In this document: in pieces, positions 8,599 to 17,141 of the stretch | Numbering within the stretch: position 1 is the stretch's first letter | Layout of the letters: each line of letters opens with the position of its first letter | Source: Pancytospora philotis | Taxonomy: Eukaryota > Microsporidia | DNA length: 54,708 nt | Assembly (NCBI GenBank): GCA_023647555.1 | Contig: JALRLY010000252.1 | Location: 1 to 54,708, forward strand | Reading direction: 5' to 3' | Translations under genes and position numbers: made by a program | The notes under the pieces: generated by a model | Told to the model about the DNA's origin: nothing | What the model saw: the letters and a program-made list of their open reading frames with translations, nothing else | Database searches by the model: none

Positions 8599-9651
8599 AT
8601 GTATTGCAGCATTTTACTGAGTACTGTTGGCGCCGTTGGCGCGACAGTAAACTATTCGGTCAGCTCCAATTCAGCTCCGTTTCGCACGCTGTCAGAGGTT
8701 GACCAATCATTTACCAGCAAGCACGAGTATATCCTGCGCACCGGTGACGAACTTATGACTGATTTACGATCGCGCGTTTCAGAAATGCGATCATGCCTCA
8801 AAGACATGCTTAGCGCCATTAGACATTCACTGAACCCCGCTAGTAAAGAGAATAATGCATTATACTTAGAACATCTGAGTAATAGTGCTAGGCAGTTCGG
8901 ATGCATAGTGGCGGATAGGTCCCAAATCGCCTGCTCTTCATCGGCCAAGATACGGAAGGTTTATACGCTGGCATACGAAGTCTTCGTATATTTTATGGTG
9001 GTGAGGGACTATGCGGTTAGCGAAGGGCTACTTAACAGGTCGGCTATAGATGCTCCCGGTACGCAGCATTTCATCGATATGAAAGACAGCCAAAAGGTAA
9101 AAGAGCTGCAAAGATTCTGCAAATCCATCGCCGAGGAAGCAGAGAGGCTCGCAGATATTTTAGATAGTCTGCCGGGCGATAATCATTTGGAGTCCCCCAA
9201 GGGTTTTGCGGCTCGTCACATTCAAAATATACTAAGTTACTCGCCAACGATTGAGATGCTCGTGCAGGCAAGCACCACGTTGCTTCAGAGCTCTAAAACT
9301 CTCGGCGATAACTTCATCGCTCTGACTAGAATCGCTAGTGAAATGATGGAACTCACCGTCGCTGACATACAAAAACCTAAACGAGCCCTTCTTAGCGTAA
9401 ATAGTAAGCTCAGTAGTCTGAGGAAGGAAATTTATATTGAATTTCGGAAGTTGAGTGATCTGCATATCAAGTTTGAGAGGAGCCATTCTGTAGCAGATGG
9501 TATATCTGGTGAGCCTGCCGCTGACCAGCTGGCAAACGAAGCCCAGTGTGAGCAGTTGCTATCTGAGTTGACGGTTGGTGCTCCGCAGCCAGCTCCCGCT
9601 AGTAAGCCTTCTAGGAAGGGCGCACGCAAGCTGCCGAGCCGCCGTAAGTAA
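8599..9651 (+). CDS. Tandem secreted-protein family, member 5 (divergent)
   Basis: Function unknown. 350 residues beginning with a short hydrophobic signal-like segment (MYCSILLSTVGAVGATV). It is only distantly similar to members 1-4: a helical body with a VYTLAYEVFVYFMVVRDYA segment at the place of the YFKYIKQY block, followed by SEGLL where the others have AGL-C. It matches member 6 better, notably ESPKGFAARHIQNILSY against ESPGRFITHHAAAIRS. The C-terminus is a basic tail (SRKGARKLPSRRK) not seen in the other members. Start chosen at the ATG after AAAAATTTGCCC. Membership in the family rests on position, size, signal peptide and the weak central alignment. Confidence 0.78.
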   Translation: MYCSILLSTVGAVGATVNYSVSSNSAPFRTLSEVDQSFTSKHEYILRTGDELMTDLRSRVSEMRSCLKDMLSAIRHSLNPASKENNALYLEHLSNSARQFGCIVADRSQIACSSSAKIRKVYTLAYEVFVYFMVVRDYAVSEGLLNRSAIDAPGTQHFIDMKDSQKVKELQRFCKSIAEEAERLADILDSLPGDNHLESPKGFAARHIQNILSYSPTIEMLVQASTTLLQSSKTLGDNFIALTRIASEMMELTVADIQKPKRALLSVNSKLSSLRKEIYIEFRKLSDLHIKFERSHSVADGISGEPAADQLANEAQCEQLLSELTVGAPQPAPASKPSRKGARKLPSRRK

Positions 9652-9860
9652 AATTTTTAACATTTCTCGTTATTCTGAAGTTTGAATATATCGGCCCAGC
9701 GGTGTGGTGGCTACTGCTGAGCTAATTAGGCAATGCCATGCATCACATTATAATGATAGAAATGCTGCTATACAAAATGCTAAGTTTTCTATAATATAGA
9801 ATATGCATTAATCGGTTGTAATTTACACGTATCGGCCCGCTGGTCTATTTTTTCAGTTGA

Positions 9861-9874
9861 AAAATTTTGTCCCT
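9861..9874 (+). promoter_or_regulatory. Start motif of array gene 6
   Basis: AAAATTTTGTCCCT directly before ATG 9875, a slightly degenerate form of the AAATTT/CCC start motif. Confidence 0.5.
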
Positions 9875-10888
9875 ATGCTCGGCCGCATGATGCTGACGGC
9901 TGTCGGCATCACATGCGTATGTGCGCCGACAAGCAACTCACCCGAGCAAACATCGTTCGATGCCCAGCTGCTGATGGATTTAGAAAGCGCGTGCAATAAA
10001 TACAGTCAATCGGTGTTGGAGCGCACAGATGGGTTCGTTGATGAGTTCATGCCAGTTTTACGGGTCAAGATGGCAGAAGCGGGCGCGCACCATTCGAAAA
10101 TGCTTGAGATTATTGCTGAGCCGGTGCGTAGGAGCGGTGGGATGGAAGAGGATCTCGACCTGATCTGCCTAGAAAAAAGAATAGATTACATAGAAGCCCT
10201 GCGCCAGGATGTCCAGAATGCACACAAGCCTCTAGAACGCATTTCCCCAGAGGTCTTCGAACGGTGCAGCACGGTTCACTATTATTTTGACCTGATTCAA
10301 CGGTGCATGCGCGATGCGGGCTTACCCTGCGGGACTCTCGCTGATCTGCCCTGCCATCTCCAAGCCTTCGATGAGTTGAGTCCGAGTGAAAAGGTTGCTG
10401 CCTTCCAGGATCTTCTCGACCTTTATGTGTCGGAGCTGGACAAGCTCGGAGAGAGTTTTGAAGCGCTGCCCAGCGCTAGCCGCTGTGAATCTCCTGGGCG
10501 GTTCATTACGCACCATGCGGCGGCTATACGGAGCTGCATGCCCAAGTATCAAATGATCGCACGCATAAATTCTGCCCTGTATTCATATTTCAATACGCTG
10601 AGAGGGAGCCTAGACTTACTAGCTGGTATTGTAAGCGATCTTAAGAGATGTAATAGTATCCATGCGCGTCAGTATATAAAGTATATGCAGGGTATACAGG
10701 ATAAGCTGAATAGCATACGGCAAGAAATCCCTACAGCCTATGGGAAGTTGGTCAATATAAAATCCGAATATAGCGCCTATTTTCCTGCCCAAAAAGAGCA
10801 TAGCGAAAAACTTCTCGCAGATAAACAGTCGGCTTATAGCCAGCGGTCCAACCCACAGACTTTTGCTCCCACCGTTTTCTCAAACTAG
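9875..10888 (+). CDS. Tandem secreted-protein family, member 6 (divergent)
   Basis: Function unknown. 337 residues, signal-peptide-like start (MLGRMMLTAVGITCVCAP), then a helical body. The central VHYYFDLIQRCMRDAGLPC segment matches the YFKYIKQYLRLAGLFC block of members 1-4, giving the clearest link between the divergent pair (5, 6) and the rest. It shares with member 5 the E-A-L-P/D-S-L-P followed by ESP motif. The protein lacks both the LDVP/LPSASA C-terminal motif of members 1-4 and the basic tail of member 5. The ATG follows AAAATTTTGTCCCT. This is the last gene of the array; the next gene is a housekeeping-type transporter with much stronger GC bias. Confidence 0.78.
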   Translation: MLGRMMLTAVGITCVCAPTSNSPEQTSFDAQLLMDLESACNKYSQSVLERTDGFVDEFMPVLRVKMAEAGAHHSKMLEIIAEPVRRSGGMEEDLDLICLEKRIDYIEALRQDVQNAHKPLERISPEVFERCSTVHYYFDLIQRCMRDAGLPCGTLADLPCHLQAFDELSPSEKVAAFQDLLDLYVSELDKLGESFEALPSASRCESPGRFITHHAAAIRSCMPKYQMIARINSALYSYFNTLRGSLDLLAGIVSDLKRCNSIHARQYIKYMQGIQDKLNSIRQEIPTAYGKLVNIKSEYSAYFPAQKEHSEKLLADKQSAYSQRSNPQTFAPTVFSN

Positions 10889-11190
10889 AGCACGCACAGT
10901 ATGCAGGGCCACCTTAAGTAAATGCAATGGCGGCTCTATTTATTATCTTTCATCGCGCTGCTGATTCAGCACACGGCCGCGATTTATTTTGTCTTAGCGA
11001 CCTGGGCCGATTTTTATCTATTTCTGTGACAACACGTAGCCCTGCTGGGCACAGCCCCTGGCCCGTGTTCCCGCCTTCCTACGGACCGGTGAGTAACAGA
11101 GGGAGCGCCCTGCCCAATGGCTGTCTGTGCGCGCTGATACACTGTGAAACAGTATAAATAAAATAAGCCAGATCCATAGCGTAAATAAAC
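10889..11190. other. Intergenic, array to POT transporter
   Basis: About 300 bases. A 76-codon frame at 10927-11157 has no start motif and no recognisable content. The right end holds TATAAATAAAATAAG, a plausible promoter for the transporter. Confidence 0.5.
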
Positions 11191-12726
11191 ATGCTCAGCA
11201 AGTCCAAGGTCCTCTCCCTTGTGCTGTACAACGAGAGCTGCGAGCGCTTCTGCTTCTACGGCCTGCGCTCGCTGCTCTTCATCTACCTGCGCACGCGGTG
11301 CAAGCTCCCGTACATCAGCGCGCTCACCATCGTGCATCTTTTCATGGCGACGAGCTACTCGCTGCCCTTCGTGGCGGGCATTGTGCTCGACATGCTGCTG
11401 GGGAGCTACAGAGCCATCCTCAACCTCTCGCTCGTGTACTTCGTGGGCACCATCATGCTCGCCCACTCGGCGCTGACGGAGCCCAGCACGCCGCTCGTCC
11501 TGCTCGCGCTCGTGCTGATCGCCGTGGGGATTGGCGGGCTGAAGCCGTGCATCGCCATGTCATCGATCGACGGGCTGGGCGAGCTCGAGCAGGTCGGGCA
11601 GGCCGTGGCCCAGACGGGCGCCGATCCCGGCGGCGCGAAGAGCCCCGCACAGGACCATCTCCACAGCGCGCCGCTCGCAGCCACAGAGGCGCCGCAGCTG
11701 CCAACCGATGAGCTCCCGTGGCTCTACACCAGTGCTTACTTCGTGGTTTACTTCTGCGCCGCGCTTTCCATCGTGTGGTCGCCGCTCCTCGCCGACATTT
11801 CGTGCTTCGGCGCGGCCAGCTGCTATGCACTGCCCTTCTCCCTCTCCTCGCTGCTCCTGGGCTGCTCCATCATCCTCCTTGTTATCGGAACGAGGTACTT
11901 CTCTTTCAACCGCTTCAACTACTCGGCGTACCGCTCGATCGCCCGCGCGTTTGGCGGGTACGTGGCTGCGGCCGTGCGGCGGCTCCTCTCGGGCAGCCCT
12001 TCCGCTGCGCGCGTGCAGCCCGGCGAGCCCGAGTTCGTGCTCGACCTGAAGCAGATGCTCAGGCTCGTGAAGTTCTTCATGCCCATCGTCTTCTTCTGGA
12101 TGCTCGTCGACCAGCAGTACACGAACTGGATCGAGCAGGGCCTCAAGATGCAGTCCACGCTCTTCAGCGAGCTGCTCAGCGTCACCAGCAGCTTCCCCAC
12201 CTTCAATAGCCTCATTATGATTCTCATCGTGCCGTTCATCACGCTGGTTATCTACATTCTGCTGTGCGCCTTCGGCTACAGGTCGCAGTCCTTCCACAAC
12301 GCCACGCTCGCGCTCTCGCTCGGCACGCTCAGCTTCATGGCCGCGGCGCTGCTCGAGCTCGTCATGCAGGCGACCAGGCGGGAGCTCTCGATCATCTGGC
12401 AGATCCCGCAGTACTCGCTCATGTCGCTGGCCGAGCTCACCATGGGGATGAGCGGGATCGCAGTGCTCTACAAGGAGGTGCCCGGGAGCATCAAGGAGAT
12501 AGTCCTGTGTGCATGGCTGCTGGCGGTGGCCGCAGGCAACCTCGCGATCGTTCTCATCTCCTACGCCTGCTCGCAGGTCGGCCTGTTTCCCGTCACCAAC
12601 CAGTTCACCACCTACGCGGTGTTCGCTGTGCTCGGCGCCTACGCGGCGTTCAAAATGAACGCCCGCATTATCGAGTACTGCGAGCGGCCACCTCCGCCGG
12701 TAAAGCCGCACGGCGTGCTGTGTTAG
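11191..12726 (+). CDS. Proton-dependent oligopeptide transporter (POT/PTR, SLC15-like)
   Basis: Integral membrane transporter of the major facilitator superfamily, probably importing di-/tripeptides (family inference). The 511-residue protein begins with the POT signature NESCERFCFYGLRSLLFIYL, which corresponds to the conserved E-x-x-E-R-F-x-Y-Y-G-x-R of TM1. A second signature, GIGGLKPC, follows TM4. About 12 hydrophobic segments are visible, with a Gly/Ala/Pro-rich hydrophilic stretch (about residues 125-170) between them. The family's usual G-A-D-Q-F after the KPC motif is replaced by an unrelated sequence. For an intracellular parasite such a carrier would supply amino nitrogen from the host. 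Strong GC bias at third codon positions, unlike the array upstream. Family assignment secure; substrate inferred. Confidence 0.9.
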   Translation: MLSKSKVLSLVLYNESCERFCFYGLRSLLFIYLRTRCKLPYISALTIVHLFMATSYSLPFVAGIVLDMLLGSYRAILNLSLVYFVGTIMLAHSALTEPSTPLVLLALVLIAVGIGGLKPCIAMSSIDGLGELEQVGQAVAQTGADPGGAKSPAQDHLHSAPLAATEAPQLPTDELPWLYTSAYFVVYFCAALSIVWSPLLADISCFGAASCYALPFSLSSLLLGCSIILLVIGTRYFSFNRFNYSAYRSIARAFGGYVAAAVRRLLSGSPSAARVQPGEPEFVLDLKQMLRLVKFFMPIVFFWMLVDQQYTNWIEQGLKMQSTLFSELLSVTSSFPTFNSLIMILIVPFITLVIYILLCAFGYRSQSFHNATLALSLGTLSFMAAALLELVMQATRRELSIIWQIPQYSLMSLAELTMGMSGIAVLYKEVPGSIKEIVLCAWLLAVAAGNLAIVLISYACSQVGLFPVTNQFTTYAVFAVLGAYAAFKMNARIIEYCERPPPPVKPHGVLC

Positions 12727-13055
12727 GGCGGGCTGCGGGGTTGCTTCAGCTATAGAATACAAATAGAACTAAATTATGGTAAAAATGTACTTTGAAGGGC
12801 GTATTCTATGAGTAAATTTATTGTTGGTTGGTGTACCATTAATTTTACTTAGCGGTTCTACCAGTCTGCTACTTCAGCAATGCCACTGCCTCCCCAAAGT
12901 GCTTAATTGGCTTTTTTAGGTCAGTACAAGTGTAATGCAACGTATAATAGGCAGCTTACATTTGTATTCGCCGCTCACCATCACTTACTAAATGTCCATC
13001 CTTACACATACAAACACCGCACGTGGCGACATAGCAAATTGCAAAATTTTACCCA
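12727..13055. other. Intergenic, transporter to MCM4
   Basis: AT-rich, no gene. Ends with AAAATTTTACCC (13043-13054), the start motif of MCM4. Confidence 0.6.
13043..13054 (+). promoter_or_regulatory. AAATTT/CCC start motif of MCM4
   Basis: AAAATTTTACCC one base before ATG 13056; almost identical to the motif in front of array genes 1-4, showing that it is a general start signal here. Confidence 0.6.
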
Positions 13056-15230
13056 ATGAGAGGCTCGCAGCATTCCGATGTTTTCTCGTACGACGACGCG
13101 AGCCAGGACCTGCACGTGACGCTGACGCCCTCGCAGCAGGACCTGAGCTCCACGTACATGCCGTGCATCGACATGGGCCGCGAGAAGCTCATCTGGGGCA
13201 CCACGATCAACGTGGAGCAGATGGCCGACCGCTTCAAGGAGTACGTGCATGCGCACTGCACCGAGCGGCTGGAGAACATGCACGACACGCAGACCTACAT
13301 CTTCGAGCTGGACGGCGCGGCCGCGGAGCTCGAGCCCGCGATGCGCGCGAACCTCGAGGCCTATCCGCAGGAGACGCTGCCGATCCTGGAGAACGCGATC
13401 CGCGAGGTCTACCAGGAGAAGTTCGTGGAGGTGCCGAAGCGGATTTTCGTGCGGCTGTACAACATCGGGCAGCTGCTCAGCATCCGCAGCGTGAACCCGG
13501 CGGACATCGACCGCGTGGTGCAGGTGACTGGGCTGGTGATCAGGGTCTCGAGCGTGGTGCCGGAGGTGCACCGCGCGCTCTTCCGCTGTGCCGAGTGCGC
13601 GCGCGAGATGTTCGTCGACTCCGTCAAGGGCGTCGTTGCGCAGCCGCAGATCTGCGAGTGCGGCGAGCGGCTCGTGTTCGAGATACGCCACAACAGCGGC
13701 GAGTACCTCGACACGCAGATCATCAAGATACAGGAGCTGCCCGACAACATCCCCGACGCGACCACGCCGATGGCGATTACGGTCATAGCGAAGCACGGGC
13801 TCGTCGACGCGGTGATCCCGGGCGACAAGGTGGTGGTGACCGGCGTGCTCAAGGCCCAGCCCGTCAGGATCAACCCGGTGCTGAAGAAGATCAAGAGCAC
13901 GTTCAGGACCTTCATCGAGATGCTCTCCGTGCAGCCGCTGAGCAGGCCCGAGCGCGTGCACGACGACTACATCGTGGAGGTCGATGAGCTGCGGCGGCGC
14001 ACGGACGTGTACGAGCTGCTGAGCCGCTCCATCGCGCCGTCCATTTTCGGGATGACCGACGTGAAGAAGGGCCTGCTGCTGCAGCTGTTCAAGGGCGTGG
14101 CGAAGAACCTCGGGAACACGCAGCTGCGCGGCGATATCAACATTCTGCTCGCCGGTGATCCTGGCATCTCTAAGTCGCAGCTGCTCAGCTTCATCCACCG
14201 GATTTCTGAGCGCGGAATGTACACGAGCGGGCGCGGGTCCAGCGCGGTCGGTCTTACGGCGTCGGTCTCCAAGGACCCGGACTCGGGCCAGTTCATCCTG
14301 GAGAGCGGTGCGCTCGTGCTCAGCGACGGCGGCATCTGCTGCGTGGACGAGTTCGACAAGATGAACGACTCGACGCGCAGTGTGCTGCACGAGGCCATGG
14401 AGCAGCAGACGGTCTCGCTCGCGAAGGCGGGCATCATCACCACGCTGAATGCGCGCTGCTCCATCCTGGCGAGCTGCAACCCCGTGGAGTCCAAGTACAA
14501 TCCCAAGAAGACGATCCTGGAGAACATCAACATCCCGCCCACGCTCATGAGTCGCTTCGATCTCATCTTCCTGCTCATCGATAAGAGCGACGAGGTCTAC
14601 GACAAGCGCGTGTCCGAGCACATCCTCGATCTGTACACCCCGGGGCGCGGCGAGGTGCCGGACAGCCAGTACGGCAGCGCGGCGCAGCAGTCCGCGGCCG
14701 ACAGCGATGTGGTGAGCATCGACGTGCTCAAGGCCTACATCCGCGAGGCGTCCAAGATCGCGCCGCAGCTGACCGACGAGAGCATCGGGCTGCTGTCGGA
14801 GGCGTACGTGGACCTCAGGCAGCTGGACAATGGCGAGACGGTCACCGCGACCACGCGGCAGCTCGAGAGCCTGGTGCGGCTCAGCGAGGCGCACGCCAAG
14901 ATGCGCTTCTCGAGGCACGTCGAGGCCGCGGATGTCGCCGAGGCCGTGCGGCTCATCAAGGAGAGTCTGCTGCTGTACGCCGTGGATCCGCGGACCGGCA
15001 AGATCGATGTGAACATGATCATGACCGGGCGCAGCGCGTCGCGCGTCCGCCTGATCGAGGATCTCAAGCGCACCATCAAGCAGATCCTGAAGGGCAAGAT
15101 GAGCATAGGAGAGATCCAGGAGAAGACGGGCGCGGACGAGCGCCTTTTGCACGAGGCGGTCGCCGAGCTGGACCTGGAGGAGGCTGTCTACTACAACAAG
15201 GCGAGCGGTCTCATTGAGAAAATTGGTTAG
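13056..15230 (+). CDS. MCM4: Replicative helicase subunit MCM4
   Basis: Subunit of the MCM2-7 hexamer that unwinds DNA at replication forks in the nucleus. The 724-residue protein has the N-terminal OB/zinc region (about 40-290) and the AAA+ ATPase. Walker A is GDPGISKSQ (from G367), Walker B CCVDEFDKMN (D431, E432), and the arginine finger is SRFDL (R500). ALVLSDGGICCVDEFDKMNDSTRSVLHE is closest to MCM4 among the six paralogues. A C-terminal winged-helix region follows (about 645-724). The zinc ribbon reads C-x2-C ... C-x-C rather than the common C-x2-C pair at the second knuckle. The long Ser/Thr-rich N-terminal tail of fungal and animal MCM4 is absent. AATAAA lies eight bases past the stop. 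Confidence 0.93.
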   Translation: MRGSQHSDVFSYDDASQDLHVTLTPSQQDLSSTYMPCIDMGREKLIWGTTINVEQMADRFKEYVHAHCTERLENMHDTQTYIFELDGAAAELEPAMRANLEAYPQETLPILENAIREVYQEKFVEVPKRIFVRLYNIGQLLSIRSVNPADIDRVVQVTGLVIRVSSVVPEVHRALFRCAECAREMFVDSVKGVVAQPQICECGERLVFEIRHNSGEYLDTQIIKIQELPDNIPDATTPMAITVIAKHGLVDAVIPGDKVVVTGVLKAQPVRINPVLKKIKSTFRTFIEMLSVQPLSRPERVHDDYIVEVDELRRRTDVYELLSRSIAPSIFGMTDVKKGLLLQLFKGVAKNLGNTQLRGDINILLAGDPGISKSQLLSFIHRISERGMYTSGRGSSAVGLTASVSKDPDSGQFILESGALVLSDGGICCVDEFDKMNDSTRSVLHEAMEQQTVSLAKAGIITTLNARCSILASCNPVESKYNPKKTILENINIPPTLMSRFDLIFLLIDKSDEVYDKRVSEHILDLYTPGRGEVPDSQYGSAAQQSAADSDVVSIDVLKAYIREASKIAPQLTDESIGLLSEAYVDLRQLDNGETVTATTRQLESLVRLSEAHAKMRFSRHVEAADVAEAVRLIKESLLLYAVDPRTGKIDVNMIMTGRSASRVRLIEDLKRTIKQILKGKMSIGEIQEKTGADERLLHEAVAELDLEEAVYYNKASGLIEKIG

Positions 15231-16388
15231 TGTACTTTAATAAATGCTTTGCTAACTCATTGCGGCGTTCTACATATGCTGCATTTGCGTAGCCTTTTTG
15301 CATCCAGAAAAATATATAAGATAACGCTGTGTTGCTGTTGTTATCAGCCGCCCTTTCATTCTGATCTACTTACTTGAATGCTTGGGGCTAGCAGCTTCCG
15401 CGCCTTGACCGCCCAATTGATTGAACGAGTGTCTGGAGCGAGGCCATGATAAAAAGATCTTAATGATCAATCTTAGCAACTGTGAGTATTTGTGTGCGGC
15501 TATTAGATCCTTGATGACCCTATGCCCTTGTACGCAGCCATATACAGTGCGCACTGCACACGCATGTTTGCCATCTGCAGGACTGACTGGCTTCGTGGCT
15601 AAATTAAATTGCATTTGTAGTAAACTGGGCATGATCAAGGATCATAAATTAGGAATCATAAATGCTTTCTAGGATAGCGGAGCGTACTTGGTTCGTGGTG
15701 TTTTAGTACCGTAGCATATTCACTATGATTCTAGTACAGAGCTGCGCACCGAGCATACCAGAAGTATCTCATCGCAGACTCTGAGGTAGTAAAATATTTA
15801 TCCTTATTTATACTTGATGTAGCTAATATAAATCAGCTTTTCTGGCTTTCAGTTGCTATGAGCTATTGTATATGCAATCTGCGCATACAGTCACTGAGCA
15901 TGGTATAAGTACACGCACTTAACGCATCGCTCAGTAGATCGCAACTACGCTAACGCGTATGCGAGTCTTTTTCTCATCGCCTTAAAAAATTTTAAGCGAG
16001 CACTGCGCATCTGGCTGCCCTGGCTTCTGACACGCATAGAATTTAATATCTTGCATCATATTTCTTAATAGGACTTATTGCTTTCATAAACAATGTGCGC
16101 GCAGCGGAAGAAGGTGGCCCGGGCGCGCCACGGCTTACGGATGCATAGATGAGCCATGCGCAGCCCACCAGCAATACCGAACGAACGCGCGGGTTTTTTG
16201 TGCAATATTAAGCATTTTATGCAGACCAATGAATCTGCTGATATGCTTCCAGCAGATAGTTGCGAGCAGATGCAGCTCTAGAACCTACATCCTGGGGTCT
16301 TGCAACTTCAATTCTTGGGTTAATTTAACTTATTAATGAATAAGTTAATTTTTACTACATTTTTGCAAACAATTGACCCCTGAGTCTA
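15231..16388. other. Gene-free AT-rich kilobase between MCM4 and the forkhead gene
   Basis: The longest stretch without a supported gene. Frames such as 15366-15638 (minus) and 15421-15672 (plus) lack the start motif, recognisable domains and GC-biased codons. No tRNA-like or rRNA-like sequence was recognised. Several TATA-like AT runs occur. It may hold forkhead regulatory sequence, an unrecognised ncRNA, or decayed sequence. Confidence 0.55.
15239..15244 (+). terminator. AATAAA after MCM4
   Basis: Poly(A)-type signal starting nine bases after the TAG stop of MCM4. Confidence 0.45.
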
Positions 16389-16973
16389 ATGGCGCAAGAC
16401 TTTTTCGCACATAACGTGTCGGCCCAAAGACCTGGCGCGCGATCAGCCTGGCTGTTCGGCACGCAGTACAGCACCGACGAGCTGAGCTACATCGAGTTCT
16501 GCCGCGTCTACGCCGCCAACGAGGAGCCGCGCGAGTACGTGTGCCCGGGCAGGGAGGACATGGAGGTGGAGCGCGTGGGCGGCCCGCGCGAGCCGCTGCG
16601 CAAGATCAAGCAGGAGGGCCCGGACGACAAGCCGCAGGACTCGTACGCGTACATGATCTACCGCGCGCTCGAGTCGAGCAAGAGCGGGCGCCTCACCCTC
16701 GCCGAGATATACGCGTGGATCGAAAGCACATACCCGTTCTACCGCACCGCCGACCCCGTGTGGAAGAACTCGATCCGCCACAACCTCTCGCTGAACGCGG
16801 CGTTCAAGAAGATCCCGCGCCCGAAGTGCTCCAAGGGCAAGGGCGGCTACTGGGCCATCGACGAGGAGGCCAAGAGCGTGGGCAAGGTCATGAAGCGCAG
16901 AAAGCCCGCCAAGGAGCAGAGCCAGCCGCTGTCCAAGATCATCACCGAGAACGACAGCAAGCTGATTTTTTAA
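16389..16973 (+). CDS. Forkhead-domain transcription factor
   Basis: Sequence-specific nuclear DNA-binding protein. The 194-residue product consists of a short acidic N-terminal part and a forkhead winged-helix domain at about residues 81-165. That domain shows SYAYMIYRAL, GRLTLAEIYAWIE, the recognition-helix signature VWKNSIRHNLSLN, and GKGGYWAID. Little follows except a basic stretch (KVMKRRKPAKEQ) that could serve as nuclear localisation signal. The N-terminal residues have no recognisable FHA domain, so this is a minimal forkhead factor; targets cannot be deduced. The leader contains CCCC ten bases before the ATG rather than the tight CCC-ATG of its neighbours. Confidence 0.92.
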   Translation: MAQDFFAHNVSAQRPGARSAWLFGTQYSTDELSYIEFCRVYAANEEPREYVCPGREDMEVERVGGPREPLRKIKQEGPDDKPQDSYAYMIYRALESSKSGRLTLAEIYAWIESTYPFYRTADPVWKNSIRHNLSLNAAFKKIPRPKCSKGKGGYWAIDEEAKSVGKVMKRRKPAKEQSQPLSKIITENDSKLIF

Positions 16974-16978
16974 ATGTA

Positions 16979-16984
16979 AATAAA
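16979..16984 (+). terminator. AATAAA after the forkhead gene
   Basis: AATAAA starts six bases after the TAA stop (16971-16973). Confidence 0.45.
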
Positions 16985-17141
16985 AAGTTGAAAAATAGAA
17001 ATCTAAGCTTGTTCTAGCGCACAATCAGTGATCAGTTTATTGCAGCGGCCATGGAGATGCCACACCCCACTCCTTGTGGATCACCTATTGCTAGAGCGTC
17101 AAAGAGCAACTCAGAGTAAATGAAAAGTGATTCTGCCCGGG

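Noticed and set aside
10927..11157. 76-codon frame before the POT gene
   Set aside because: No start motif, no codon bias, no recognisable content.
11560..12762. Long minus-strand frame over the POT transporter
   Set aside because: Overlaps a clear transporter gene; composition is that of a shadow frame.
13002..15152. 716-codon open frame antisense to MCM4
   Set aside because: Product of very high GC at third codon positions; low-complexity Arg/His/Leu translation, no start motif, no domain. The same holds for antisense frames over EF-2 (41828-44278), MetRS (47410-49578) and PTP3 (35307-38243).
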